Below are positions 1-7,422 of a DNA stretch of 64,000 nt, piece after piece; the first letter of the stretch is position 1; every line of letters begins with the position of its first letter. A program made the translations under genes and the position numbers. The stretch lies in the NCBI RefSeq assembly GCF_000382205.1, contig NZ_KB907789.1:248001-312000 (forward strand), in the 5' to 3' direction. The notes below the pieces were generated by a model, which was not told the DNA's origin, ran no database searches, and worked only from the letters and a program-made list of their open reading frames with translations. The stretch is from Dyadobacter beijingensis DSM 21582. Lineage in GTDB: Bacteria > Bacteroidota > Bacteroidia > Cytophagales > Spirosomataceae.

Positions 1-1
1 C

Positions 2-1384
2 GAAAAAGGCGCATTCTATGAGCTCTACAAGCGCACGGTGCCCATTTACGACTACAACAAGATCTTCAACGAATGGTGGCATAAGTCGCTCGAAGGCGAG
101 AAGGACGTGTGCTGGCCGGGTACGATCAAATATTATGCATTGAGTTCGGGCACATCAGAAGCCGCTTCCAAGCAGATTCCCGTCACGAAAGCGATGACGA
201 AGGCCATTCAAAAGACCAGTATCCGTCAGATTTTGTCGTTGGGGCATTATAAGGACCTCCCGCCGGATTTGTACGAAAAGGGTTTCCTCATGCTCAGCGG
301 CAGTACCAACCTGAACCCGCACGATACGGGCAGCCTTGCAGGCGATTTGAGTGGTATCCAGATCCAGCAGATTCCGCGCTGGTTCCGGCCATACTATAAG
401 CCCGGACAGAAAATCGCCGCCCAGCGCGACTGGGGCCTGAAACTGGAAGAAATTACGAAGGTAGCCAGCGAATGGGACATCGGGTTCGTGGTGGGCGTGC
501 CTGCGTGGATTCAACTGCTTTTTGAAAAGATCATCGCGCATTACCAGGTTAAAAACATCCACGAAATCTGGCCTAATTTGCAGGTTTTCGCGCACGGCGG
601 CGTTTCTTTCGAACCTTACAGAAAAGGTTTCGAAAAGTTGCTCGGCAAGCCGATGCATTACATTAACACGTACCTCGCTTCGGAAGGCTTCATCGCCTAC
701 CAGACGCGCCCCGGCGCAGAGGGAATGGAACTGGTGTGCGACAATGGCATTTTCTTCGAATTCATCCCTTTTACCCCTAAAAACTTCGATTCCGACGGTA
801 CCATGCTCGATAATGCGGAAACGCTGATGATCGATGAGGTGGAGGAAGGCAAGGAATATGCATTACTGCTCTCGACCTGCTCGGGCGCGTGGCGCTACCT
901 GATCGGCGATACCCTGAAATTCGTGGACAAGGCGCGGGGCGAAATCGTGATCACGGGCCGGACGAAGCATTACCTCAGCCTTTGCGGGGAGCACCTTTCG
1001 GTGGACAATATGAACAAGGCGATCGACCTCGTGTCGCGCGAGATGGGTATTTCGGTGAAAGAATTTACCGTTTGCGGCATTGAGCACGGCACCATGTTTG
1101 CGCACGACTGGTACGTGGGCGTGGAAGAATCGAATGTGGATGCGGAAGTTTTGAAACAAAAACTCGACGCCAAACTCGCCGAACTGAACGACGACTACGC
1201 CGTAGAGCGTCGTCACGCATTGAAGGAAGTGTTTGTAACGGTATTACCCAACCAGGCATTCTACGACTGGATGGAATCCAAAGGCAAGCTCGGCGGCCAG
1301 AACAAATTCCCGCGCGTCTTCAAGAAAGACCTGATCGGGGACTGGAAAAACTTCCTGAAAACGGAAGGCTACATTAAAGAATAA
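2..1384 (+). CDS. GH3 auxin-responsive promoter family protein (5' partial)
   Basis: The reading frame is open to the left edge, so the gene starts before the window; 460 codons are visible of a usual ~500. The family (plant GH3, bacterial homologues) belongs to the adenylate-forming acyl/amide ligases that join carboxylic acids to amino acids. Visible features are the early SSGTS phosphate-binding stretch, the mid-protein region around EFIPF, and ITGRTKHYLSLCGEHLS near the C-terminal hinge, which fits the ATP/AMP-binding part of the fold. The bacterial substrate is not known. It converges on the LysE gene with a 2-base gap. An internal GTG at 38 is not the real start, because the upstream codons in frame continue the family sequence. 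Confidence 0.85.
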   Translation, partial: EKGAFYELYKRTVPIYDYNKIFNEWWHKSLEGEKDVCWPGTIKYYALSSGTSEAASKQIPVTKAMTKAIQKTSIRQILSLGHYKDLPPDLYEKGFLMLSGSTNLNPHDTGSLAGDLSGIQIQQIPRWFRPYYKPGQKIAAQRDWGLKLEEITKVASEWDIGFVVGVPAWIQLLFEKIIAHYQVKNIHEIWPNLQVFAHGGVSFEPYRKGFEKLLGKPMHYINTYLASEGFIAYQTRPGAEGMELVCDNGIFFEFIPFTPKNFDSDGTMLDNAETLMIDEVEEGKEYALLLSTCSGAWRYLIGDTLKFVDKARGEIVITGRTKHYLSLCGEHLSVDNMNKAIDLVSREMGISVKEFTVCGIEHGTMFAHDWYVGVEESNVDAEVLKQKLDAKLAELNDDYAVERRHALKEVFVTVLPNQAFYDWMESKGKLGGQNKFPRVFKKDLIGDWKNFLKTEGYIKE

Positions 1385-1386
1385 CC

Positions 1387-2001
1387 TTACTTTAAAAAAT
1401 TGGTATAAGCAATCTGACAGGCGATGAGAATAAAAACCACGCCTGTCACTTTGTTAAATATCGTGACCACTTTCGGCGTGAACAGCTTTTTGAGCCTGTG
1501 CGCGAAAACGGCAATGGCGCTTTCCACCAAAAACACGGCAATGACGCTCGCTGCGAAAAACAATATCACCTGATTGAGATTGAAATGCAGGTTGGTGCGA
1601 ATGTAGGAAGCGATCGTCACCCAACTGATGAAATTCACCGGGTTAAGCCCGTTCAGCAAAAAGCCAGTCGTGAAATAGTACAGGAAATTGCCGAAGCGCG
1701 TTTGCGGCTCGGCGATCTGCGGCTGGCCTTTGATGATATTGCTCAAACCCAACGCGACAAGGAAAATGACACCTGCCCCGGCCATCCATTTCTGGAAATT
1801 GGGAATGTCGGGCAGCAATGCGGTCCCGAAAATCGCGAAGAAAACGAAAATGATGTCGCAGATAAAGACGCCGAAAGCGATTTTGATACCCGTGCGGTAC
1901 CCATTGTCTACGCTGTTTTGGACCAATGAAAAAAAGACGGTCCCGAAAGTAAGGCACAAAGCGACGCCTGTGAGCGTGCCGTAAAATAAAGCTTCGAGCA
2001 T
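1387..2001 (-). CDS. LysE/RhtB family amino-acid exporter
   Basis: A 204-residue, strongly hydrophobic protein with about six membrane segments, the usual size and pattern of LysE/RhtB translocators, which export amino acids or related small metabolites through the inner membrane. The N-terminal helix with GTLTGVALCLTFG and the mid-protein NGLNPVNFISW stretch (the family's conserved Asn-Pro region) support the call. It starts one base after the Nudix gene ends and reads in the same direction, so the two are probably one transcript. Substrate cannot be told from sequence. Confidence 0.85.
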   Translation of the reverse strand: MLEALFYGTLTGVALCLTFGTVFFSLVQNSVDNGYRTGIKIAFGVFICDIIFVFFAIFGTALLPDIPNFQKWMAGAGVIFLVALGLSNIIKGQPQIAEPQTRFGNFLYYFTTGFLLNGLNPVNFISWVTIASYIRTNLHFNLNQVILFFAASVIAVFLVESAIAVFAHRLKKLFTPKVVTIFNKVTGVVFILIACQIAYTNFLK

Positions 2002-2002
2002 A

Positions 2003-2557
2003 TCAGATACCTTTCAGTCTGGCAGTCATTAAAATGCCGGCTACCGAAAGTGAATCGGTGATTTCGGACCGCATGACCATTTCCACCGCTTCCGTCAAGG
2101 GCAATTTCCATACCTGCAACTCCTCCGTTTCTTCGGGCTCGGCTTCGGCCTGCGTAAGGTCTTCGGCAATGAACAGGAAACCCTCCTCGTTCGTGGCGGA
2201 ATTGGAAGTATGGATGCGGGCGAGTTTGGTCCATTTGTTGGCCAACAGGCCGGTTTCCTCTTTCAGTTCGCGCTTGGCGGCATCCAGCGGATCGGCATCG
2301 AGCGCACCGCCGCCTTCCGGGATTTCCCAGGAATATTCGTCGATCGCGTACCGGTACTGGCCTACGAGGTAAATATTGTCGTCTTTGTCCACCGGGATCA
2401 CGCCTATCGCCTGGTTTTTGAATTTAACCAAACCGTAAATGCCTTTGTTGCCCGCCGGGTTAATGACGTCACGGTGACTGAGTTCCAGCCAGGCATTCTC
2501 ATAAACGGTTTCAGTCGATAGTGTTTTCCAGTTATTTTCAGTGGATATAACCCGCAT
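2003..2557 (-). CDS. Nudix hydrolase, ADP-ribose pyrophosphatase-like
   Basis: A 184-residue Nudix protein resembling ADP-ribose / nucleoside-diphosphate-sugar pyrophosphatases. The Nudix box is in the middle: EIPEGGG followed by RELKEETGL, giving the metal-binding REuxEExGu core. The first box glutamate (G-x5-E) reads Ala instead, while the catalytic EE pair is intact. I chose the ATG at 2557; a GTG at 2578 in the same frame would add seven residues. It lies one base upstream of the LysE gene and is divergent from the CDF transporter, leaving only about 38 bases for both promoters. The exact nucleotide substrate is uncertain. Confidence 0.8.
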   Translation of the reverse strand: MRVISTENNWKTLSTETVYENAWLELSHRDVINPAGNKGIYGLVKFKNQAIGVIPVDKDDNIYLVGQYRYAIDEYSWEIPEGGGALDADPLDAAKRELKEETGLLANKWTKLARIHTSNSATNEEGFLFIAEDLTQAEAEPEETEELQVWKLPLTEAVEMVMRSEITDSLSVAGILMTARLKGI

Positions 2558-2595
2558 TTTCTTAGTATTTTTGACCACTCATTGACAAATCTCAG

Positions 2596-3612
2596 ATGCA
2601 AATAAACCAAAATAAGCTTAAACAACGTCTCATCATGCTGTCTTTTGTGGCCAGCATCCTGCTGACAGGATTGAAGTTTTTTGCATTCTACATTACCTCT
2701 TCCAACGCCATCCTGAGCGATGCGCTGGAATCGATAATCAATGTAATCGCCAGCGGCTTTGCGTTTTACAGCATCTATTTGTCGTCGCAGCCCAAAGACC
2801 GGAACCACCCTTACGGGCACGGTAAAGTCGAGTTTTTTTCGGCCGGTTTCGAAGGCGCATTGATCATCATCGCCTCCATATTCATCGTGGTTGAGGCGGT
2901 GAAAAGGCTGATGGACCCCGCCCCGATTGAAAACCTGGCGCAGGGCTCCCTCTTTATCGTTTTCACCATATTCGTGAATACCGCCATTGGCTACAAGCTG
3001 CTCACGGAAGGCCGCCGGGCCAACTCCCTCGCATTGGTCGCCGATGGCAAGCATTTAATGTCCGACAGCATCAGCAGCGTCGTACTTATATTGAGTGTCG
3101 GGTTAATCCTGCTGACGGGCTATGCCTGGATCGACAGCGTCGCTTCCCTTCTGTTCGGGCTGTTCCTGGCTTACAGCGGTTCGCAGCTCGTCAGCAAATC
3201 GGTAGCCGGACTGATGGACGCCAGCGACGAGCTGCTGTTAGACAAGGTAATACAGGTTTTGAATGAAAATAAGAAGGACGAATGGATCGACGTGCACAAC
3301 CTGCGTGCCCAGCAATACGGCTCCGACCTGCATATCGACTGCCATTTGACATTACCTTACTATTGGGAGCTGCAAAAAGTGCACGAAACGATCCACGACT
3401 TCGAGAACATTCTCAAAAGCTCACAGCCGGGCGAAACGGAAATTTTCGTGCATGCCGATCCGTGCGTATACCAATGTTGCTACTTTTGCAGGATCGACAA
3501 ATGTCCCGTTCGCCAGCATGCATTCGTGCAGGACATCGAATGGGACGCAGCCAAGCTCACCAAAAACGAGAAGCTGTACCGCGAAGCCAGAATAAATATT
3601 CAGGAACAATAA
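2596..3612 (+). CDS. cation diffusion facilitator family transporter
   Basis: A 338-residue CDF transporter that would export divalent metal ions (Zn, Fe, Mn, Co or Cd) in exchange for protons. The sequence shows six membrane segments in residues ~10-205, the metal-site helices with SDALES (helix 2) and DGKHLMSDS (helix 5), the NHPYGHGKVE loop, and a cytoplasmic domain from ~205. Unusually, the C-terminus carries a cysteine cluster at residues 290, 294, 295, 298 and 303 with a following histidine, suggesting an extra metal site. The next gene is 23 bases downstream but unrelated in function. Metal specificity is not predictable. Confidence 0.88.
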   Translation: MQINQNKLKQRLIMLSFVASILLTGLKFFAFYITSSNAILSDALESIINVIASGFAFYSIYLSSQPKDRNHPYGHGKVEFFSAGFEGALIIIASIFIVVEAVKRLMDPAPIENLAQGSLFIVFTIFVNTAIGYKLLTEGRRANSLALVADGKHLMSDSISSVVLILSVGLILLTGYAWIDSVASLLFGLFLAYSGSQLVSKSVAGLMDASDELLLDKVIQVLNENKKDEWIDVHNLRAQQYGSDLHIDCHLTLPYYWELQKVHETIHDFENILKSSQPGETEIFVHADPCVYQCCYFCRIDKCPVRQHAFVQDIEWDAAKLTKNEKLYREARINIQEQ

Positions 3613-3635
3613 TCATATCTAAATTCTAACCAATC

Positions 3636-4559
3636 ATGGACTTTTCTCGTCGCGATTTCCTTAAAAAGGCCGGTGCAACCGCATTGGCTGCCACTGCATT
3701 CACAGACCTGTTCGCCGATCCGGCGGCCAAAAAACTCTGGTTCGACATTTCACTGGCTGAATGGTCGCTGCATAAGGCTCTTTTCGCGAAAAAACTGACT
3801 AACCTCGATTTCCCGGAACTCGCTAAGAAAGAGTTCGGTATTTCGATCGTAGAATATGTAAACCAGTTCTTCAAAGACAAAGCGGAAGACAAAACTTACC
3901 TCGCCGAACTCCTGAAAAGAGCGAAAGACAACGGCGTAAGCAATCACCTGATCATGATCGACGGTGAAGGCGGCCTGGGCGAACTCGACGCCGCGGTACG
4001 CAACAAAGCCGTTGAAAACCACTACAAATGGGTAGAAGCCGCTAAATACCTCGGTTGCAAAACTATCCGCGTGAATGCATTCGGTAAAGGTTCGGACGAA
4101 GAAATTGCGAAAGCGGCAGTGGACGGCCTGGGTAAACTCGGCGAATTCGCTGCGAAAACCGGCATCAACGTGATCGTTGAAAACCACGGCGGTTCTTCTT
4201 CAAACGGCAAATGGCTGTCGGGTGTAATGAAGCAGGTTAATATGAAAAACGTAGGTACGCTGCCCGATTTCGGTAATTTCTGTATCAAACGCGCGGCCAG
4301 CGGCTGCGAAGAATCTTATGACCGTTACCTGGGAACGTCGGAGCTGATGCCGTTCGCCAAAGGTGTGAGCGCGAAAACTTACGATTTCGACGAAAAAGGC
4401 AACTGTATCGAAACAGACTATGCCAAAATCCTGAAAGTGGTGAAAGCGGCAGGTTTCAAAGGCATCGCCGGTATCGAATATGAAGGAAGCAAATTGTCGG
4501 AATATGACGGTATTAAGGCTACAAAAGCATTGTTGGAGCGCGTAGGACCGACGGTTTAG
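3636..4559 (+). CDS. sugar phosphate isomerase/epimerase, Tat-exported
   Basis: A 307-residue TIM-barrel protein of the xylose-isomerase-like superfamily (AP_endonuc_2 type). The N-terminus SRRDFLKKAGATALAATAF is a twin-arginine signal, so export to the periplasm in folded form is expected. Barrel landmarks include IVENHGG near residue 182, the DFGNF strand and GIAGIEYEG near the C-terminus, with Glu, Asp and His positions that fit metal binding. Many such genes in Bacteroidota take part in uptake and modification of sugars or polyols, but the substrate here is unknown. It converges on folE across a decamer-repeat palindrome. Confidence 0.8.
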   Translation: MDFSRRDFLKKAGATALAATAFTDLFADPAAKKLWFDISLAEWSLHKALFAKKLTNLDFPELAKKEFGISIVEYVNQFFKDKAEDKTYLAELLKRAKDNGVSNHLIMIDGEGGLGELDAAVRNKAVENHYKWVEAAKYLGCKTIRVNAFGKGSDEEIAKAAVDGLGKLGEFAAKTGINVIVENHGGSSSNGKWLSGVMKQVNMKNVGTLPDFGNFCIKRAASGCEESYDRYLGTSELMPFAKGVSAKTYDFDEKGNCIETDYAKILKVVKAAGFKGIAGIEYEGSKLSEYDGIKATKALLERVGPTV

Positions 4560-4583
4560 TCGCATTCAATCCGCAACAACAAG

Positions 4584-4669
4584 TGACTACACTTGACTAT
4601 AAATGACAACACCTGACAAATAGCTGTCAGGTGTTGTCATTTATAATCAGATGTGGTCACTCGTAGTCC
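4584..4669. repeat. palindromic array of 10-bp units (TGAC / GTCA), convergent intergenic
   Basis: Between two convergent genes lie four units beginning TGAC at 4584, 4594, 4604 and 4614, followed by four units beginning GTCA or ATCA at 4626, 4636, 4646 and 4656, with a remnant GTCC at 4666. Each step is exactly 10 bases. The right half is roughly the reverse complement of the left, so the RNA would form a long hairpin around a tight centre at 4614-4629. A bidirectional terminator or transcript-end structure is the simplest role; this is inference. Confidence 0.75.
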
Positions 4670-5358
4670 TACATTCCGAGGTAACTCAGAAATTCCTTTT
4701 TGGTCATTTCCTCTTCGAACTTACCACCATAGAAGGCGGTCACCGTCGAGCTACCGGAGTCGCGTATCCCGCGTGACTGTACACACATGTGCTGCGCGTC
4801 GATCACGACGGCCACGTCCTCGGTTTGCAGCGCCTGCTTCAACTCGTTGGCAATCTGCACAGTAAGCCGCTCCTGCACCTGCGGGCGTTTCGAATAGTAT
4901 TCCACAATGCGGTTCAGTTTCGACAGGCCGATCACTTTTCCGCTGGAAATATACGCCACATGCGCCTTGCCGTAAATAGGCACGAAGTGGTGCTCGCAAT
5001 TGGAGAACACGGAAATGTCCTTCTCTACGAGCATTTGGTTGTATTTGTATTTATTGTCAAAAAGGGCGATCGCGGGCTTATTCTTAGGGTCCAGGCCGCT
5101 GAAAACCTCCTTGATGTACATTTTCGCCACACGCTTCGGGGTACCTTTCAGGCTGTCGTCCGTCATATCCAGGCCCATTATCTCCATGATATGGCGGAAA
5201 TGCTTCTCGATAAGCTCCATTTTGGTTTCGTCCTCCATCGCAAAAGCGTCCTTGCGAAGCGGGGTTTCAATACCCGTAAACAAATGATCGTCCCCTACCA
5301 GGTCAGTGTCCAAAGCTTCACTGGACTGGATACTCGACAAAATTCCGTTCTGTTTCAT
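4669..5358 (-). CDS. folE: GTP cyclohydrolase I
   Basis: A 229-residue type I GTP cyclohydrolase, which converts GTP to 7,8-dihydroneopterin triphosphate, the first step of folate and of queuosine/biopterin-type pathways. Visible are SLKGTPKRVAKMY, the zinc-binding NCEHHFVPI, LSKLNRI and the CVQSRGIRDSGSSTVT active-site region. The start at 5358 lies inside the end of the upstream queD gene (41-base overlap); its first ~20 residues are a variable leader, so a later start is possible, but GDDHLFTGIETP before the next Met is typical of the family. The queD-folE pair works on consecutive steps of pterin synthesis. Confidence 0.92.
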   Translation of the reverse strand: MKQNGILSSIQSSEALDTDLVGDDHLFTGIETPLRKDAFAMEDETKMELIEKHFRHIMEIMGLDMTDDSLKGTPKRVAKMYIKEVFSGLDPKNKPAIALFDNKYKYNQMLVEKDISVFSNCEHHFVPIYGKAHVAYISSGKVIGLSKLNRIVEYYSKRPQVQERLTVQIANELKQALQTEDVAVVIDAQHMCVQSRGIRDSGSSTVTAFYGGKFEEEMTKKEFLSYLGM

Positions 5359-5734
5359 ACAATCTGATTTTCAGGTCAAGCCCTGAGTCAATTTGGGGTC
5401 TTAAAATTGAGTAAATGACGATCGCGATGTTTTCTGCGGTCGGATTAAGGGTTTTGAATTCTTCAACATCGAGATTCAGGTTCCGGTGGTCGAACCGGTC
5501 GATAACTGATTCCTTCAATACGGCGCTCAGGACTTTCATATCCATTACATAGCCTGTCTGGGGATCCAGCGGGCCTGTAACCTGAACGATCAGCTCGTAA
5601 TTATGTCCGTGAAAGCTGGGATTGTTACACTTTCCAAAAACCTCCACGTTCCTTTCATCCGACCATTCCGGATTATGAAGACGATGGGCCGCATTAAAGT
5701 GCTCTTTCCGGAACACCGCCACCTTTTGCACCAT
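5318..5734 (-). CDS. queD: 6-carboxy-5,6,7,8-tetrahydropterin synthase
   Basis: A 138-residue member of the QueD / 6-pyruvoyl-tetrahydropterin synthase family, acting on the product of the neighbouring FolE. Zinc ligands are visible as AAHRLH (first His) and HGHNY (His pair); the catalytic Cys is in FGKCNN; DRFDHRNLN and the C-terminal YETERNFVEY complete the active site. QueD leads to preQ0 and queuosine; the branch cannot be fixed because queC and queE are not in the window. It is the first gene of a two-gene minus-strand transcript with folE and overlaps the start of folE. Confidence 0.88.
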   Translation of the reverse strand: MVQKVAVFRKEHFNAAHRLHNPEWSDERNVEVFGKCNNPSFHGHNYELIVQVTGPLDPQTGYVMDMKVLSAVLKESVIDRFDHRNLNLDVEEFKTLNPTAENIAIVIYSILRPQIDSGLDLKIRLYETERNFVEYPVQ

Positions 5735-5763
5735 ATGTTTAAACCACTTAAAATTTCAGTTTG

Positions 5764-5805
5764 CCTTAGATGTCGTAACAAAGTCTGTGTCCAACACATC
5801 TAAGG
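5764..5805. promoter_or_regulatory. perfect 10-bp inverted repeat upstream of queD-folE
   Basis: CCTTAGATGT at 5764-5773 and ACATCTAAGG at 5796-5805 are exact reverse complements separated by 22 bases. The element ends 30 bases before the queD start codon, so it could be an operator bound by a dimer or a leader stem-loop in the queD mRNA. The spacer does not look like a preQ1 riboswitch to me. Confidence 0.5.
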
Positions 5806-5899
5806 GTTCGAGCATGCTGTGAGTCGCTCTCAGAAGTCTCTTGCTTTGGGTAAACGCTGTAAGCTAGCAAATTGTTCACGTGGTTCCTACTTTCATGTT

Positions 5900-5913
5900 G
5901 CACACTAGTGTGC
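5900..5913. promoter_or_regulatory. 14-bp perfect palindrome, candidate operator
   Basis: GCACACTAGTGTGC is an exact palindrome located about 275 bases before the sugar transporter start, next to an A/T-rich tract. Its length and symmetry fit a dimeric regulator site. No regulator gene is adjacent, so the assignment is a guess from symmetry. Confidence 0.35.
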
Positions 5914-6050
5914 TTGGTGTCAATTTTTAATTAATAAAAAAATTTAAAAATCTGGCATTTGCGTGTAAATTGCAGCCCCGGAGCTGGTAAGACCAAATAA
6001 TCTACTTCCATCTGCCGCGGTGAGTTTCAACAGATTTTGAAAAGTATCAG

Positions 6051-6108
6051 CGCTGATTTCCTTCGGAAACCGAAGGATTTAGCGAACGGGCCCGGGCACT
6101 TCTGGCCC
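6051..6108 (+). promoter_or_regulatory. two tandem stem-loops in leader of sugar transporter gene
   Basis: Stem one: CCTTCGG (6060-6066) and CCGAAGG (6070-6076), extended by CGCT (6051-6054) and AGCG (6081-6084). Stem two: GGGCC (6088-6092) and GGCCC (6104-6108). They lie 80 bases before the start codon. They could be an attenuator or mRNA-stabilising structure; no U-run follows, so a simple terminator is unlikely. Confidence 0.35.
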
Positions 6109-6188
6109 GAATGAAGAATATTGCGTATTATAACAAACCAAATACAACCATAGCAAATAACCCGACAACCTAATCCAATACGACTTAA

Positions 6189-7415
6189 ATGAGCAAAAAG
6201 AACAGTTACCTGGGTCCCCTCTTCATTATCGGCATTCTTTTCTTTGTGATGGGTTTCGTCACATGGGTGAACGGAACACTGATCACCTTCTTCAAAAAAG
6301 CATTTTCACTCGATAACACCAGTTCCTACCTGGTTACATTCGCATTTTTCATTTCCTATACCGTCATGGCCATCCCCTGTTCGATCGTTTTGAAGAAAAC
6401 GGGGTTCAAAAACGGGATGTCGCTCGCGCTGCTCGTGATGGGGATCGGTACGCTGATTTTCATTCCAGCTGCCGAAATGGCCTCCTACCCGCTGTTTCTC
6501 GTCGGTTTGTTCACGATCGGTATCGGTTTGACGGTGCTCCAAACAGCTTCCAATCCCTACGCCACCATCCTGGGCCCGCGCGAAAGTGCCGCCCAACGGA
6601 TCAGTATCATGGGTATCGCCAACAAAACGGCGGGGATTTTCAGCCAGATCATATTTGGTAAATTGTTGCTCGCAGGTGCTTCCAGCGCCGATCCCAAGTC
6701 GGAGCTCGACAAGGTGGCTATGCCTTACCTGGTGCTTACCGTGGTACTCGTAGCATTGGCGATTATCATCAGAATGTCGAAGGGCCTCGTGGAAGTGAGC
6801 GAGGAAGAAGACGACGATACGCCGATTGCGGCGCAGCAGGTGGCCGTTCAGAAAACGAGCGTTTTGCAATTTCCTAACCTCGTGCTGGGTGTGCTCGCCT
6901 TGTTCTGCTACGTGGGCGCGGAAGTAATCGCCGGCGATACGATCATCAGCTACGGGGTGTCCCTCGGCTTCCCCGAAGAAGAGGCCCGTCTTTTCGGAAC
7001 CTATACATTATATGGTATGATGTTCGGCTATGTATTGGGTATTGTATTGATTCCCAAATATGTATCACAGCAAGCATACCTTAAATTCTCTGCGATCCTC
7101 GGTCTGATCGTGACGGTGATCGCCATTAACTCTACCGGTTTCACGTCCGTGATATGCATTGCGATCCTGGGTTTTGCCAATGCGGTGATCTGGCCTGCAT
7201 TGTGGCCGTTGGCATTGAGCGGCTTGGGTAAGTTCACAAAAATCGCATCCGCATTGCTCGTCATGGGTATTTCCGGCGGCGCGGTATTACCTTTGGTGTA
7301 CGGAAGCATCGCCGACTCGATCGGCAGTACGCAGAAAGCTTACTGGATTTTGGTTCCACTTTACATTTATATGCTGTATTTCGGCTTAGTAGGCCACAAA
7401 AAGAAAAGCTGGTAG
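6189..7415 (+). CDS. glucose/galactose-type MFS transporter (FucP family)
   Basis: A 408-residue major facilitator protein with about twelve membrane segments, resembling the fucose/glucose/galactose proton symporters (FucP/GluP). Supporting stretches are FFVMGFVTWVNGTLITFFKK in helix 1 and LQTASNPYATILGP in helix 4-5, both characteristic of this family, and an acidic central loop (EEEDDD near residue 203). It is followed after 7 bases by a galactokinase-like kinase, which points to uptake and phosphorylation of galactose or a related sugar. Confidence 0.88.
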   Translation: MSKKNSYLGPLFIIGILFFVMGFVTWVNGTLITFFKKAFSLDNTSSYLVTFAFFISYTVMAIPCSIVLKKTGFKNGMSLALLVMGIGTLIFIPAAEMASYPLFLVGLFTIGIGLTVLQTASNPYATILGPRESAAQRISIMGIANKTAGIFSQIIFGKLLLAGASSADPKSELDKVAMPYLVLTVVLVALAIIIRMSKGLVEVSEEEDDDTPIAAQQVAVQKTSVLQFPNLVLGVLALFCYVGAEVIAGDTIISYGVSLGFPEEEARLFGTYTLYGMMFGYVLGIVLIPKYVSQQAYLKFSAILGLIVTVIAINSTGFTSVICIAILGFANAVIWPALWPLALSGLGKFTKIASALLVMGISGGAVLPLVYGSIADSIGSTQKAYWILVPLYIYMLYFGLVGHKKKSW

Positions 7416-7422
7416 TTTAACA

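Larger units (their letters stand above)
5735..6188. other. 454-base divergent intergenic region
   Basis: The region separates queD (minus) from the sugar transporter gene (plus). It holds a perfect 10-bp inverted repeat near queD, a 14-bp palindrome, an A/T-rich tract around 5922-5952, and two adjacent stem-loops just before the transporter. No gene with coding character was seen, and no clear TTTG / TAnnTTTG promoter was found on either strand. Confidence 0.6.

Noticed and set aside
5735..5834. preQ1 riboswitch before queD
   Set aside because: The expected preQ1 aptamer pattern (short GC hairpin followed by an A-rich tail with the conserved end) was not visible; only the 10-bp inverted repeat is supported.
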